The notes: a model not told the origin generated them from the letters alone. Counted from the stretch's first letter, positions 46,207-57,817 are shown. The stretch: DNA of 64,000 nt from Isoetes taiwanensis (GCA_021234155.1 JAJEKV010000025.1:2317339-2381338), one strand, 5' to 3'. Numbers and translations are program-made.

Positions 46207-49130
46207 TCATCACTGGCGAGCTCCAATGCTCCCAGATAAATATGGCGACTTCTTTGATGTTTTTGACAAAGTCAAGGCCAACAAACTCCCAGAGCATCGT
46301 CCATATGATTGTCCTATTGATTTGCAGACGGGGACAACGCCACCATATGGTCCGATATATGGTCTATCTCCCGCGGGCTTCATTCGACATTCTCAGTCCC
46401 CTATTGGAGTGCCTATCTTCTTCGTCAAAAAGAAGGATAATTCGCTGCGTGTGGTCGTTGATTATCGCGGCCTCAATAAAATCACAGTGCCAAATCGGTA
46501 TCCGCTTCCTCTGATCCCAGAGTTGTTGGAATGACTCCAAGATGCGCATTATTTTACGAAGATTGATCTTCGGGGTGCCTACAATCTTATTCGGATCCGG
46601 GAGGGTGATGAGTAGAAAACAACCTTTCGTACTCGGTATGACCATTTTGAGTACACAGTTTTGCTATTTGGACTTACCAATGCTCGGACGGTATTCCAGC
46701 ATATGGTCAATTATGTTTTTTGAGAGTTCTTAGACACTTTTGTTATCATCTATTTGGATGATATCCTTATTTATTCTAAGACACTCGAAGAACATGAGAG
46801 GCATGTTCGACAGGTCCTTCAGAAGCTTCATGGGCATGGGTTGTATGCCAAACTTGAGAAGTGTCAGTTTGAGCAGGATAATGTGGAGTTCCTTGGCTAT
46901 CGCATCACTCCACATGGAGTCTCCATGGACCCCGAAAAGGTCAGCACTGTTCTGGAGTGGCAAACACCTTCATCCGTTCGAGATGTTCAGTGTTTTCTTG
47001 GGTTTGTCAATTTCTATCGGCGTTTCATTCGGGATTATTCAGAGATTGCCCTTCCTTTGACACGCCTCACGGTTAAGGACGTGCCATTTGAATGGACTGT
47101 GGAAGTGGAATCTGCTTTCGTTACCCTTAAGCATGCTTTCACCACGGCGCCAGTTCTTGCTCATGCAGATTCTTTGCGCCCATATGTTGTCGAAGCAGAT
47201 GCTTCTGATTTTGCACTTGGTGGGATCTTGTCATAGGAGAGGGATGACCATGAATTGCATCCAATCGCTTATCACTCACGTAAGTTTCAGGCTACTGAAA
47301 TCAACTATCCCATTTATGACAAGGAGTTGTTGGCGGGAGACATTTCCTGGAAGGATCTCCTTATAAGATCACAGTCTACACAGATCATCGAAATCTAGAG
47401 TATTTTCAGTTTGCTCGAGTGCTCAACCGTCGCTAGGCCCGGTGGCATACTCAAGTATTATCTCGGATTGATTTCGTGATCAAGTACCGTCCTGGATCCC
47501 TCCAAGGGAAGCCTGATGCCTTGTCTCGACGCTCCTATCTTGAGCCCAAGCTAGGTGATCCTACATTTGACCAGCAATCACAGGTTATTCTAGGGCCTGA
47601 TCGATTTCAACTTGTGGCCCTCACTTTGTTCGAGAGGCCTCATGATATGGCCTTGTTGGAGTCTGTTCGAGCATGTCTGCCTTTCAATCCATTGGCTCAA
47701 GATGTATTCTCACAGCTTGGCTCTGCATCATCTTCTCAGCAGATGCGATCAAACTATGATTGTTTTGAGGTTCGAGATGGACTCCTGTTCCATGATGGGC
47801 TTCTGTATGTGCCAGATGGTGCTTCTAGGCTTCGGGTTCTCCAAGCTTGCCATGATTCACCTATGGCCGGACACTTTGGAGTAGCCAAGACTCTTGAACT
47901 TACTAGTCAAGAGTATTGGTTGCCTGGGCTTCATCGCTCTGTCGAAGTTTTTATTCGATCCTGTGACATCTGCTGTCGAGCCAAGGTTCTAAGGCATCTT
48001 CCTCACGACCTTCTTCAGCCACTGCCGGTACCAGATGGACCTTGAAAGAGCATTTCTATAGGCTTTATTCCGGAGTTGCCAGTCTCTCGGGGTTATGATG
48101 CCATCATGGTTGTCGTTGATCGTTTCTCTGAGATGGCTCATTTTATTCCCTGCAACGTTATCATCACCAGTGAGGGAAGTAGACTTCACGGCTTGCCCGA
48201 TACTATCATCAGCGATCGTTGTCCACAGTTCGTCGCAGGTTTTTGGAAGCAGCTTTTGGAATTATTGCATATCAACTGCTCCTGACTTCTGGCCATCATC
48301 CAGAAAGTAATGGGCAGGTGGAGCGCACTAATCAGACTCTGGAGCAATATTTAAGGTGCTTCATCAGTTATCAGCAGGACGATTGGGTCGATTATCTTCC
48401 ACTAGCTGAGTTTGCCTGTAATAACTCAATACATGCTTCCATTGGCCAGACTCCATTCCTTCTAAACTCTGGTCAGCATCCTCGTTGGTCCCTTAGCGTC
48501 GATGGCGGTGACAATCCTAGTGCTGAGTCTCGACTTGAGAAACTCCAGCCTCTTCAATCGGATCTTCAGCATCATCTTCACCGAGCACAGGAATGCTATC
48601 GGCATTATGCTAATTTGTATCGGCAGGAAGCTCCTAAGTTTCACGTTGGTGGCCTTGTCTGGCTTCTTCGTAGGGACCTCCCTACCTCACATCCCTGCAA
48701 TAAGCTTGACTATCGTCGCCTTGGTCATTACCAGATCACGGCCCAGATCAGCAATGTGGCATTCCAGCTCGAGCTCCCTCCAGCTGTTCGGCTTTATCCA
48801 GTATTTCATGTTTCTCTATTAGAGCCCTACACAGTCAATACTTTCCCAGATCGCGTTCCTCCGCCACCACCACCAGTAGAAATTGTTGACCATGAGGAGT
48901 TCGAGGTTCGAGAGATTCAGGACTCCAAATTTCTTCGTCAACGATTGTATTACTTTGTCGATTGGGAAGGTTACTCGCCAAGTGATAGAACCTGGGAGCC
49001 TGCCGAGAATCTGAGTAATGCTCCTGATAAAATTGCGGAGTTTCACCGACGTTACCCGGATAAGCCAAGTTTGAGTACTCCGGCTTCAGCTCCGAGGACT
49101 CGTCGCTCCGAGGACTCGTCGCCGTCGTAG
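46207..49130 (+). pseudogene. Ty3/gypsy chromovirus pol (RT, RNase H, integrase, chromodomain), broken
   Basis: RT starts at ATG 46226 (LPDKYGDFFDVFDKV), with SPIGVPIFFVKKKDNSLRVV and the catalytic YLDDILIYS (46754 on). RNase H follows (VVEADASDFALGGILS), then the integrase HHCC zone with SCDICCRAKV. In the integrase core the first catalytic Asp is lost: the expected MDFI reads IGFI. SDRCPQF keeps the second Asp, and SNGQVERTNQ the Glu. The end is a chromodomain (VREIQDSKFLRQRLYYFVDW, YSPSDRTWEPAENL). Stops occur near 46532, 46612, 46722, 47236, 47398 and 48044, with a frameshift near 48260. Gag and protease are missing upstream; they lie inverted at 49.6-51.3 kb. Confidence 0.9.
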
Positions 49131-49142
49131 GAGGGGGGATGG
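49131..49142 (+). other. Polypurine tract of the plus-strand gypsy element
   Basis: GAGGGGGGATGG directly after the pol stop codon and directly before the LTR start TGTGACGACC. This is the primer site for plus-strand DNA synthesis in LTR retrotransposons, and it fixes the LTR border. Confidence 0.85.
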
Positions 49143-49363
49143 TGTGACGACCATACGGATATTCGCATCATACGAACATTATACTCGTATGTACAAAAGA
49201 TGGTCGTCACAGAGGTGCAAAAGGGTAGTTGCACAAGACAAGATTTGAACTTGCAACCTTCCAGTTGCGAGTCATACACCCTTATCAAGTACGCTACCAA
49301 TATTTGTTGAAGGCATTCCTTCACGTCTTTCTCATATGTGGGATTATCTCCAGGAGGTTCTAG
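49143..49363 (+). mobile_element. Partial LTR, plus orientation
   Basis: Begins TGTGACGACCATACGG after the polypurine tract and matches the outer ~220 bp of the full LTR at 51351-51869 (read on its own strand), through GGGATTATCTCCAGGAGGTTCTAG. It then stops at the junction with an oppositely oriented partial LTR. It contains, antisense, a tRNA-like box A/box B pair. Confidence 0.85.
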
Positions 49364-49365
49364 TT

Positions 49366-49564
49366 CCACATATGAGAAAGACGTGAAGGAATGCCTTCAA
49401 CAAATATTGGTAGCGCACTTGGCAAGGGTGTGTGACTCGCAGCTAGAAGGTTGCGAGTTCAAATCCTGTCTTGTGCAACTACCCTTTTGCATCCGTGTGA
49501 CGACCATCTTTTGTACATACGAGTATAATGTTCGGATGATGCGAATATCCGAATGGTCGTCACA
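49366..49564 (-). mobile_element. Partial LTR, minus orientation, facing the previous one
   Basis: CCACATATGAGAAAG...GGTCGTCACA: the outer ~200 bp of the same LTR, inverted. With 49143-49363 it forms an almost perfect palindrome of about 420 bp. On its internal side it joins directly to the gag-protease linker without a polypurine tract, so it is not a normal 3' LTR border. tRNA-like boxes: box A 49411-49422, box B 49449-49466. Confidence 0.85.
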
Positions 49565-51320
49565 CCTGGAGCAGTTCAGATTCTGGAGCAAAACTGGAGC
49601 AGGAGCAGAAATCGAAACTAGAGCAGGAACAGAAACTGGAACTGGTGCTGAAGCTGGAGCAGTTCAGACTCTGGAGCAAAACTGGAGCAGGAGCAGAAAT
49701 CGAAACTAGAGCAGGAGCAGAAATTGGAGCTGGTGCTGAAGCCAGGACATCACCAAGGATATGGTCAGAATCTAGGGCATGAACTGGAGCAGAGGCAAGA
49801 GTCGAATCAGAACATGGAACAGAAATAGGAACAGCAAGGACAGAATCAGGGGCCCACGATACTGCATGGATTGAAGTCGATGTTGGTGTAGAGACCTGAT
49901 CTGCAGATGAACTGGAACTATAGCTAGAACCAACAAATCGAAATGATCTAATACGCCAATCAATCTGCGGGTTATGTAGCTTGAGCCAGGGCAGACCCAA
50001 AACTATTGGCACATGAGGGCTAGCAATGAGATTGAAGAAAGTACTACAAGAATCTCCCTCGAACAAAACCTGAAGAGGCGCAGTACATTCTGTGACTACA
50101 CCCGATGAGATCTCCCGTCCATCAATCACTTCGACAGAACCAGGATGCTCAACCTTGTTTCTAGGGATGGCGTGCTTACTGGCGAATGCACTATCCACAA
50201 GCATTTGCACCACAATCAAGTTGCGCCAACACTTGCAATCCTCCAACTTCTGATTTTAATGATATAGGGATGAAGAATGTCTTGCTGACCTTATCTGATG
50301 GAATAAACATGTCAAGAAATGTGGAAGGAGTCTGAGAAACAGTGGCCAGCCGACGAGAGACTCCTATGATTCGGACCGGCCCCTGAAGTTTTCCAACTGG
50401 TTTGGACGCTTCACAAGGCATCCACAAGCAATATTGCCAGCTCCTCCACAGTAGAGTCAAAGGTTAGCCTCTCTCCGACGCTGCTTCTCGGCGGCAGATA
50501 AAGGTCCTCGAACTGCCCGATGAATCCGCATAGGCTCAGATCCTGACCTGCTGGATTCTACTGATGACACCGGGGAGGACGTAGCTATAGGCGCTTGTGT
50601 GATTGGGAAGACCTGACTACATCTCTCTTTCCTACGTTCGAAGAGCCGATTATCACATCGAACTGCAAATCTGATGGCTTCTTCCAAAGTCTGAGGGTCC
50701 TCCATAGACAACAGCATATCTTTCACATCCTCTCGTAACCCCCCTCGGAAACAATCTCGAAGTGCAACATCATCCCAGGCAGTATCTACTGCAATTTGAC
50801 GAAATTCTGATGCATATACTGAAGCTGAACGAGAGCCTTGCCTTAGATTGCAGAGTTTTGTGACTGTTGTGCGCTGACGATCGGTGTCTCCAAAACATGC
50901 CTCGAGCTCTGTAGTGAAAGCAGCAAATCTTGCAACTCTGGAGCTCCTTTAATAAAGGAGCAAACCAACTTAGAGCTGGCCCTGTGAGAAGAGAACTAAT
51001 CAGCCCCACTTGTTCTTGGGCCGTGGGGTATCTATGAGGATGGAGCTGAATCACAAGGCTGATCTGATTAAAAAACCGCAGAGCTTGGACCGAGTGCTCT
51101 CAAACTTCTCTGGCAGGCTGATCTTAGGCTCTGATAGCCTCAATCCTGAGTTAGAAGCAGATTCATGTGAAGCAATACGTTCCTTAAGCTCTTTATTGTC
51201 CAACTGCAACTGCTGGCATACTTGAACAAGCTGCTGGACCTGTTGTAATAGAGTCGAAACCTCCTCCATAGATATAAAATCACCAAATATGAGCAAAACA
51301 ATGCTTAGGATCAGAGCATG
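49565..51320 (-). pseudogene. Gypsy gag-protease, broken, pol missing
   Basis: Minus-strand gag starts near 51267 (MEEVSTLLQQVQQLVQVCQQ, coiled coil). It continues through frameshifts with LHPHRYPTAQEQVGLISSLL and GPALSWFAPLL, then DMLLSMEDPQTLEEAIRFAV, typical of the retrotransposon gag core. Protease: FIPISLKSEVGGLQVLAQLD followed by CGAN, the Asp-(Ser/Cys)-Gly-Ala active site, at about 50470; then FNLIASPHVPIVLGLPWLK, the LGxPWL motif. A Pro/Ala/Ser linker follows and runs into an LTR. RT onward is absent on this strand, but a matching pol lies inverted next door. At least three frame breaks. Confidence 0.85.
49568..49745 (-). repeat. 90-bp minisatellite in the protease-RT linker
   Basis: GAGCAGTTCAGA(T/C)TCTGGAGC starts units at 49568 and 49658. 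Smaller GGAGCAG/CAGAAA(T/C)-type repeats occur within. Read on the minus strand it encodes Ser/Ala/Pro/Val-rich sequence. The period is a multiple of three, so it would be frame-neutral. Confidence 0.8.
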
Positions 51321-51350
51321 CAAGAACCGGTAAGGGATTTCGGTTCAAAT

Positions 51351-51869
51351 TGTCATGAACCTACGCGAAAACAAGGAAAATACGTGGAGAATACGCAAGA
51401 AATACAGAAGAAATACGCCAAGATCGGCAAAGAATCTGATATATGAACAGGAATCAAGAATACAATGGCCCGAAGGCAAGCAGGAACATGAGACAGATGC
51501 CTAGAAGGCTCAAGACTGGCGTTGAACCGGAATGGTTCGACAAGAAGGAGGTGCCTCCTTATATATCTAGGCCAACGGGCAGGATCGTGCCACTCCAATG
51601 AATGAGATTGTGACAAGTGTCGAGCATGCATTTAGGTTGTAGAATATTCTAGAACCTCCTGGAGATAGTCCCACATATGAGAAAGACGTGAAGGAATGCC
51701 TTCAACAAATATTGGTAGCGCAGTTGGCAAGGGTGTGTGACTCACAACTGGAAGGTTGCGAGTTCAAACCCTGTCTTGTGCAACTATCTTTTTGCATCCA
51801 TGTGATGACCGACTTTTGTACATACGAGTATAATGTTCGTATGATGCGAATATCCATATGGTCGTCACA
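51351..51869 (-). mobile_element. Full-length gypsy LTR (519 bp), minus orientation
   Basis: On the minus strand it starts TGTGACGACCATATGG (51869) and ends GGTTCATGACA (51351): TG...CA ends. The inner border is confirmed by the partial copy at 21243, where similarity stops at the same base. It is the 5' LTR of the gag-protease unit to its left. The next internal bases (ATTTGAACCG) do not resemble the common tRNA-Met primer site. It contains a TATA box and, antisense, a tRNA-like box A (51715-51726) and box B (51754-51770). Confidence 0.85.
51559..51568 (-). promoter_or_regulatory. LTR TATA box
   Basis: GATATATAAG on the minus strand, about 210 bp upstream of the LTR inner end and correctly oriented to drive gag. 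The partial LTR at 21.4 kb keeps the same box. Confidence 0.6.
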
Positions 51870-51879
51870 GCCACGGCCT

Positions 51880-53115
51880 CCAATCCTCACTTATCGTGGC
51901 CAACATGTCGAAGTGGTGCCTGCAGGGTGGAATTCCCGTCGGCCATGAACTGGGACAATTCCATCCGGCTGCGAGCCGCAGCAAGTTGGAAGGCACACTA
52001 TGCAATGGAGAACAATAGTCACAAGGCAGAGCTGTATAATTGGACCCACCAATCGCACCTATTCAAGGTGCTAGTAGAACCTGTGCTTTTGTATGGGGTC
52101 GAGGTCTGGGCCCGGTGATTTCCCTCGCCACTTGGAATGACTTGGAGCAGGTGCAGAAAGCTTTCTTGGCACGGGCTTTGGGGGTGAAGTCCACAGTCCC
52201 ATACCAGATACTGCTGCAGGAAACATGTTACTTGTCTCTTCAAAGGGGGGCCCTTGACAGACATATCGTCTACTTCCAGAAGGTGGTTAGTATGGACGAT
52301 GCTCGTCTCCCTAACCTTGCTTACACTGTCACAATGGGGCCTCAACACCTAAAAGCATGCTGGCGGGAAAAGAGAGCTCAGTAGCTGGCCACATGGAACG
52401 TGCAGGAGCACAGGTGCATCCAAGTGCACACGGAAGCAGATCGCCGCAGCCTCAGACAGTACCTTGACGCATGCTTCCTCAGTAAGCTATGGGATGCCAG
52501 CACTCTTGAACAGGTCAAGACGACACATTATCACCGCCACATAAATCCCATGTTGGAGGGGGCCCACAATGCTACCTGCGCACTCATTTACCCATGAAAA
52601 AGTGCAGATCCATTGCCTCTATCCACACATGTACACACCATCTCCGGATTGAGACAGTGAGATGGGTTGGGAAGCTGCGTCAGGAGAGGCTTTGTCAACG
52701 CCGCCAGGTTGGAGCTGTGGAAGACGAATGCCACACCCTTCAGAGTTGTCTGGCATATGATGACATTCGGATACGCTATGCTGAGCTGGTTCGTCCCGAC
52801 TAGCCCCTGCATGAGATGCTAAGCACGAGCTCGGTACGGAGGTTGGGCTCATACATTCAAGAGATCATGGATCGCCGAGATCAGCTCCATCCTCGGGCAC
52901 TTACTTGATACATGTGCACATTTCTGCCTGTACTTGTATTTGTACAGTTTGACAGCAAACCTATTCCTGTCACGATTTTTTCCCCAAACAACCCTTTAGG
53001 GCGGGAGGGGGTTTTTTAATCCAGACAGTAATACGCTTACTGCGCCTCCTGTTTGGGTCCCATAGGCCAATTGGTCTCCGTGGACGATAAAAATCCTATT
53101 CTATTCTATTCTATA
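51880..53115 (+). mobile_element. LINE 3' half (reverse transcriptase C-terminus) with (TATTC)n tail
   Basis: Plus-strand frame pieces: LFKVLVEPVLLYGVEVW (about 52063), WNDLEQVQKAFLARALGVKS, then after a TAG HHLRIETVRWVGKLRQERLC and VEDECHTLQSCLAYDDIR, then RRLGSYIQEI. These follow the thumb and C-terminal zinc-knuckle-like end of LINE polyproteins of a type common in seed-free plants and algae. One frameshift (about 52118) and at least two stops. The 3' UTR ends CCTCCTGTTTGGGTCCCATA, then GGTCTCCGTGGACGATAAAA, then a TATTC-type microsatellite (53095-53115). The 5' part is missing. Confidence 0.8.
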
Positions 53116-54356
53116 TTCTTTTCCAATTCTCTAATTCTCTTTCTGGATTCTCATTTTCTCCTGGCTTCTAGCTCCAAGTAAATTTTTCGTTTAGCAGGCT
53201 CAATGCTTTCAGAAGAACTTGCCATCAAATTGATATGAACAGGGAATTGCAATTCTAATGCAATTGAAATGGAAACCATAAACTAATTCATTCTAGAATT
53301 GAAGAATGATAGCAAGAACTGAACCAAATTCCCGCCATCCAAGAAATCCCGCCATCTGGTAGAATGATCTAAGAATTCTCGCGCCCAAGGGATCAATCAT
53401 GTCATTGATCCCTTCCTCCTCGGAGGAGGATTACTATTTCTGGAATAACTACCTCAAAATTCGTTACACCAAATGTGATTGAGGAATATGCACTCACCGC
53501 ACTTCAAGCACATGTTCAGACTGTATTTTTGGGGTACCACTATCAAATTTACACCCTAAGGGGGTTTCTCATTTGTATGAAAATGACAAACTAAATGCCA
53601 CCCCATATAAGATAGAAGTTGGAGAGCAGTTTCTGGTGCAGATCTTCAACCTGTGGAACTACAGAGATCAAAGGTTTTGAGCAGGTTTTGATGTTGTGAC
53701 AATCTGGCACATAAGGAGCCATTTTGCACACTTAGATACAACACAAATCTTGAAGGTGTTCAAGATGAAGTACAGATCAAGAATAGTTATTGAAATCTTG
53801 CGGCACAAATCCTAAGCAAAAACCAATTCTTTACTTAAACTTCTAAAGCAATTCTTTACTTAAACTTCTATTATTTTTCACCAACGGTATAAGATGGCCA
53901 ACTTCCATTCCATGATGGATTGGGCGGAGATGTGGCAACACAGAACTATATCGCAGCAACCCAATATCTTATATCTTATAGTTTCGAACACTACTTAAAA
54001 CAACACCAAAAAAACACTGTGGGACAAACTCTAAAAACCCAACAAGTATTATTTCCTATATAATTTATGCTAGGCGGAAGGGGCCTATGAAAATTTAGAT
54101 TTCATCCGGAAAAATATAAAGAAACCCATGGATTTTGACCGGAAAACTTCCTGGAATTTTTTTCTCTATCGGAAATTCTTGATTTCAACAGGTAGAATGC
54201 TAGTGTTCCTAGGAACTCGGCACACACTGCAAAAAAAAATAAAAATAAAGGTGGTCTACAAATATGAACAGAAAAATAGCATTCAATTGTGGATTAGTGA
54301 AAAGAAAAGACCACTCTGTACATTAGAGCTGACCACGTCAGCGCCAGAAATAGGGA
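53116..54356. other. Gene-free AT-rich spacer
   Basis: No repeat or gene visible apart from short A/T runs. It lies 3' of the GT29 gene and could include its 3' UTR near the right edge. Confidence 0.4.
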
Positions 54357-55691
54357 TCACTGAAAGAGTCGGACTTGTGGAATTGAAAATCCTGCTTGGT
54401 TCAGGAAAGGGATAGAATCAATCCGCCTCTTAGCAAGATCGCTGTAAAATATGTACTCAGCATCATAATCATGCAGAGAAAATTCCCCCCTCTGGAGGTT
54501 ATGGTAGTGATGCTTGGCATTCGCAGACTTGCCAAATCCAAATAGATCCACATTTTCGCAGACCCCTAACGCCAGCATCACCGCCTGCATGCCAGAAGAA
54601 TAGTGGAACATGATGCCGTCATGAACCCTGCTCCAATCCGCCACAGATTTGTTCTTTGTTTCAAAAAAATTCCTGAGGGAATAATACTTTGCAATTCTCA
54701 TGCATAGGGTATCAAATTTTGGATCTGTGACTATAACCGGAGCTTTTTCCTGAGATTGGCAGAAGGAAACGTCTATCAGATGCTTTACTTGACAGAGGTA
54801 AACTATAATAGGAACTTGGTCGCCATAGCTGTGGCAGTTGCAAAAAGGTCCCCTAGAACAGAACCCTAAAACATTGCTGTTCATGAATGATATGTCAGTC
54901 TTGCTGCCAACATATTGTTCAAATCTTTCTGTTCTGCCATTGTTTATTCTCATCACCATGTCATGCTTATCTATGAAATAGCCATATGATTTTGTGAGTA
55001 GTATTCCACTGTTCCCTACAACCGCACAAGTCCGGTATGGTTTTATTTCTCTTGCAGTATCATTATCATTGATATGCGTCTCTATTTTTCCCTTTACAAG
55101 ATCTAGCAGATCATTCATGACATGAGGATCATATTCCTTGTTTTCTGTCCACTTATTCAAAGCTTCCTTAAATGACTTCAAGTGTGGATGATACTTAATT
55201 TTTTCTAGACCTCCCAGCAATAGCTTTTCTGACTTTTCCATATTCATGAACTTGTCAAACAGAGCCTCAAAGAAATCATGCTCTCTATACTGCATCAGGA
55301 ATCTGGCATGCTCTTGGAGCAAAGCAGCCCTTTTTTTCTCTTCATCTGACCATATATCCTCAATAGAGTATTCATAAATTGCATCTTCCATGCTTGCAAG
55401 GTGCAGGCCTTCCACAGACCAGGCTTGCTTTGGTAAAATAATTACCGGATATTTCCATGCATTTTGGACGCTTCCAAGAGGAAAAAGCAGCAGGGTTACA
55501 ACAACCAACAATGTGAACAAAGTCAAAATCAAGATCTGCTTATGAAATATTTTGGAGGAAAACACAGTATAGGCTCCATTCTTAGCAGGGCCAGGTAAGA
55601 AGAGTTCCTTTGAATAGTCAATACCAAGCTTGGATGAAGCTTTAATGTTAATCTGTGGCAATACCGACTTGGCTGAGGCAGGATTGCCCAT
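54357..55691 (-). CDS. GT29 sialyltransferase-like protein (MGP2/SIA2 type)
   Basis: From the first ATG (55691) 444 codons, single exon, no defects; upstream in-frame codons to 55766 have only a TTG. It is a type II Golgi membrane protein by design: cytosolic tail, one membrane segment (about residues 52-72, ILILTLFTLLVVVTLLLF), then a lumenal domain. Sialyl motif L is YRTCAVVGNSGILLTKSYG with MVMRINNGRT and KTDISFMN; motif S is HDGIMFHYSSGMQAVMLALG with DLFGFGKS; motif III is HHYHN; the VS-like end is HDYDAEY. Length and C-terminal blocks fit the plant MGP2/SIA2 proteins. Plants lack confirmed sialic acid; relatives are linked to pollen-tube wall and pectin or Kdo-type sugars, so the substrate here is unknown. 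The only clearly intact host gene. Confidence 0.88.
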   Translation of the reverse strand: MGNPASAKSVLPQINIKASSKLGIDYSKELFLPGPAKNGAYTVFSSKIFHKQILILTLFTLLVVVTLLLFPLGSVQNAWKYPVIILPKQAWSVEGLHLASMEDAIYEYSIEDIWSDEEKKRAALLQEHARFLMQYREHDFFEALFDKFMNMEKSEKLLLGGLEKIKYHPHLKSFKEALNKWTENKEYDPHVMNDLLDLVKGKIETHINDNDTAREIKPYRTCAVVGNSGILLTKSYGYFIDKHDMVMRINNGRTERFEQYVGSKTDISFMNSNVLGFCSRGPFCNCHSYGDQVPIIVYLCQVKHLIDVSFCQSQEKAPVIVTDPKFDTLCMRIAKYYSLRNFFETKNKSVADWSRVHDGIMFHYSSGMQAVMLALGVCENVDLFGFGKSANAKHHYHNLQRGEFSLHDYDAEYIFYSDLAKRRIDSIPFLNQAGFSIPQVRLFQ

Positions 55692-55725
55692 TTGCTTCAA
55701 AAACGTTAAAGAATTAGCATCTTTA

Positions 55726-55758
55726 TCAAGAACGCACCTTAGATAAGCTGAGTTCCAT
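55726..55758 (-). promoter_or_regulatory. Possible upstream ORF of the GT29 gene
   Basis: ATG at 55758 opens a 10-codon frame ending TGA at 55726, 34 bp before the GT29 ATG and in another frame. If transcription starts further upstream it could dampen translation. The transcript start is unknown. Confidence 0.35.
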
Positions 55759-55769
55759 GGCGTCAATTT

Positions 55770-57166
55770 GTACAGAATTGCATGCCTCCATTGGAATACA
55801 AATATAGATCTAGCATTCTTTTAAACTGCAGTTTCTCAAAACTTCTAATCTGGATCCCACAAACTTCTAATCTGGATCCCACAAAGTTAAAGGCTTCTTA
55901 TATGGTCAATAGAGAGGTCAGGCCTTCTTGTAAATTAATATGTACAATTATAATGCAATACCTGAACTAGATATAGCCTAGACTTTAGAAGGCTTTATGA
56001 GATCATCTTGATAATGAACGTTACACCATCCTCACTTGTAGCCCACATCTTGTAGGTGGCCCAATGAGGACTAGGCTTCGTGTGGCCCAAGATACAGTGA
56101 GATTAGTTTTATATCCTACGTGCAAGCAACTCTTTAAAATTAGAGAGCCAACTTGCCTCACATGTCCATTGTCTCCTTGTGATGGTAAATTGTTTGTATA
56201 AGTTCATCAAAGAAGGTATTATCAGGTTCGGGCATAACTAGTGTTGCTTATATTGAGGCTCGTCTATCATTCATTTTCAACAGTTTCAACATTGGGCCCT
56301 GGGCCACGTTTTGATTCTATGCTCAATTAAATTATTCTTCCAAAAAGCTACACGATTAATTCTTTGGGCCGAAGAGATTGGAACGAATGAATATTCAAGC
56401 AGTGCCAAGTGCCAAATTCAGTACACTTTATTACTTTGATGTTTGATGTGCATGTGATGAGGTAAAGGAAATCTAGAGAAAACTAATTATTATCTTTCCT
56501 TAATGATGTAGTGCGATGGCAAGACCATTGTTATTAAGTTTTAAGGCCTAGATTGATAAAACTCTTCTTTTGATCTATAAGTTTTAAGATCAATGGTTTA
56601 TTGATTAACTTGTCCAAGAATAAGTTGTTAATTCAACTTTCACAGCATGTCCCTGATTATTTAAATCGTCAGAGCCAAATGGTCAACAAGTCAACCTTAA
56701 AGGCAAGCCTTTTCATTTCATACTTCCATAATAAGCACATTAGTGCCAACTTATTGGGTAGACCCTCATGATGGACTCATTTACCAAAGAATTGTGTTTG
56801 CATGTCGGTCGTAATACCGCAATTAATTGATCTATTTATGTGTTCTTACATTCTCTTCTTGTTTGCAGGGTTGTTTCTAGAATTTGTCCAACTACATGTC
56901 CGAAATAGTTTTGTTACAAACATTGCCACCTTTTTCTCTATACTTTCAACAACCAAATAGTCGATAAGCTTTAATACAATAATTACACAACATTGCACTA
57001 GGTAAAGATGGCTACCAAAACCTGCAGACCAAACTCCCTTGTCTAGATGTTTTACATAATGAAGTCGTCAAAGTCTGGAATTTGGTGGTCGCATGCGCTA
57101 ATGTTTAGGGTATCAAACTCAATAGATAACCATATCAGTTAAAGTCTATGTAGATGAAAGCTAAAA
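55770..57166. other. Upstream region of the GT29 gene; no other gene
   Basis: AT-rich, with a 22-bp near-tandem repeat (CTTCTAATCTGGATCCCACAAA) at 55842-55885. It should contain the GT29 promoter, but I can point to no specific element with confidence. Confidence 0.4.
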
Positions 57167-57240
57167 GATAGATAGATAGGTTTTTTAACGTCCACGAAGA
57201 CCAAGTTGGCCATGGGACCCAAAAACAAAAGGGGCATGGG
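57167..57240 (-). mobile_element. LINE 3'-tail fragment
   Basis: GATAGATAGATAGG, then TTTTTTAACGTCCACGAAGA, then CCAAGTTGGCCATGGGACCC: the reverse complement of a LINE end like that at 53045-53100 (GGTCCCATAGGCCAATTGG, CTCCGTGGACG). The tail is a TATC microsatellite. Severely 5'-truncated. Confidence 0.75.
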
Positions 57241-57817
57241 ATCCCAAAAAGTATTAAAACAAAAAGATAATGCTAACTTTCTCTTCCAGTTTATTTGTTG
57301 CATATATATTTAGCAATTCCCACTGAATTTTATTTGTTTCAAATTGTAGTGCTTGCCATCTCCCATTTATTCCCACATATTGAAGGGTGCTTATACCCAT
57401 ACCGAAAGCTTTTATATGGTTTCAATCCTTCAGCACTTTTCATATATCTTTTTTGTCATGCAGGACGTGAGCAGCACAATGTATGGAAAGCCTAGATGGG
57501 TTATAACCCTATGGTGAGAAATTTGCAAAATCCTTCCCCAACTAATATGCTCAAAATGAAGCTCCATGCATCACATTTTAGTTGCCAAAAAATGCATATT
57601 CTTACTATGCTAGACAAGGAAATGACACAATATGTGTTTATATTGTATACATCAATCATGGGCATAAATGTTTCTAATTTCAAAGGAATGCATCTAAATA
57701 GATGTAATGGATGGAAGAGGATACGATACATGTTTAATTAAGTACATGATTGGCGAATAGATTTCTTTAATACCCAAAAGCTATGTGCCGCATGAAGCGC
57801 TAGAATGTCTACCTTAT

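Noticed and set aside
49411-49466. Functional tRNA gene
   Set aside because: Box A and B are present, but the sequence cannot close a normal acceptor stem and it recurs inside each LTR copy; treated as tRNA-like LTR or SINE sequence.
55691-55766. GT29 start at the TTG at 55766
   Set aside because: Plant genes rarely start at TTG; the first in-frame ATG at 55691 already includes the tail and membrane segment.
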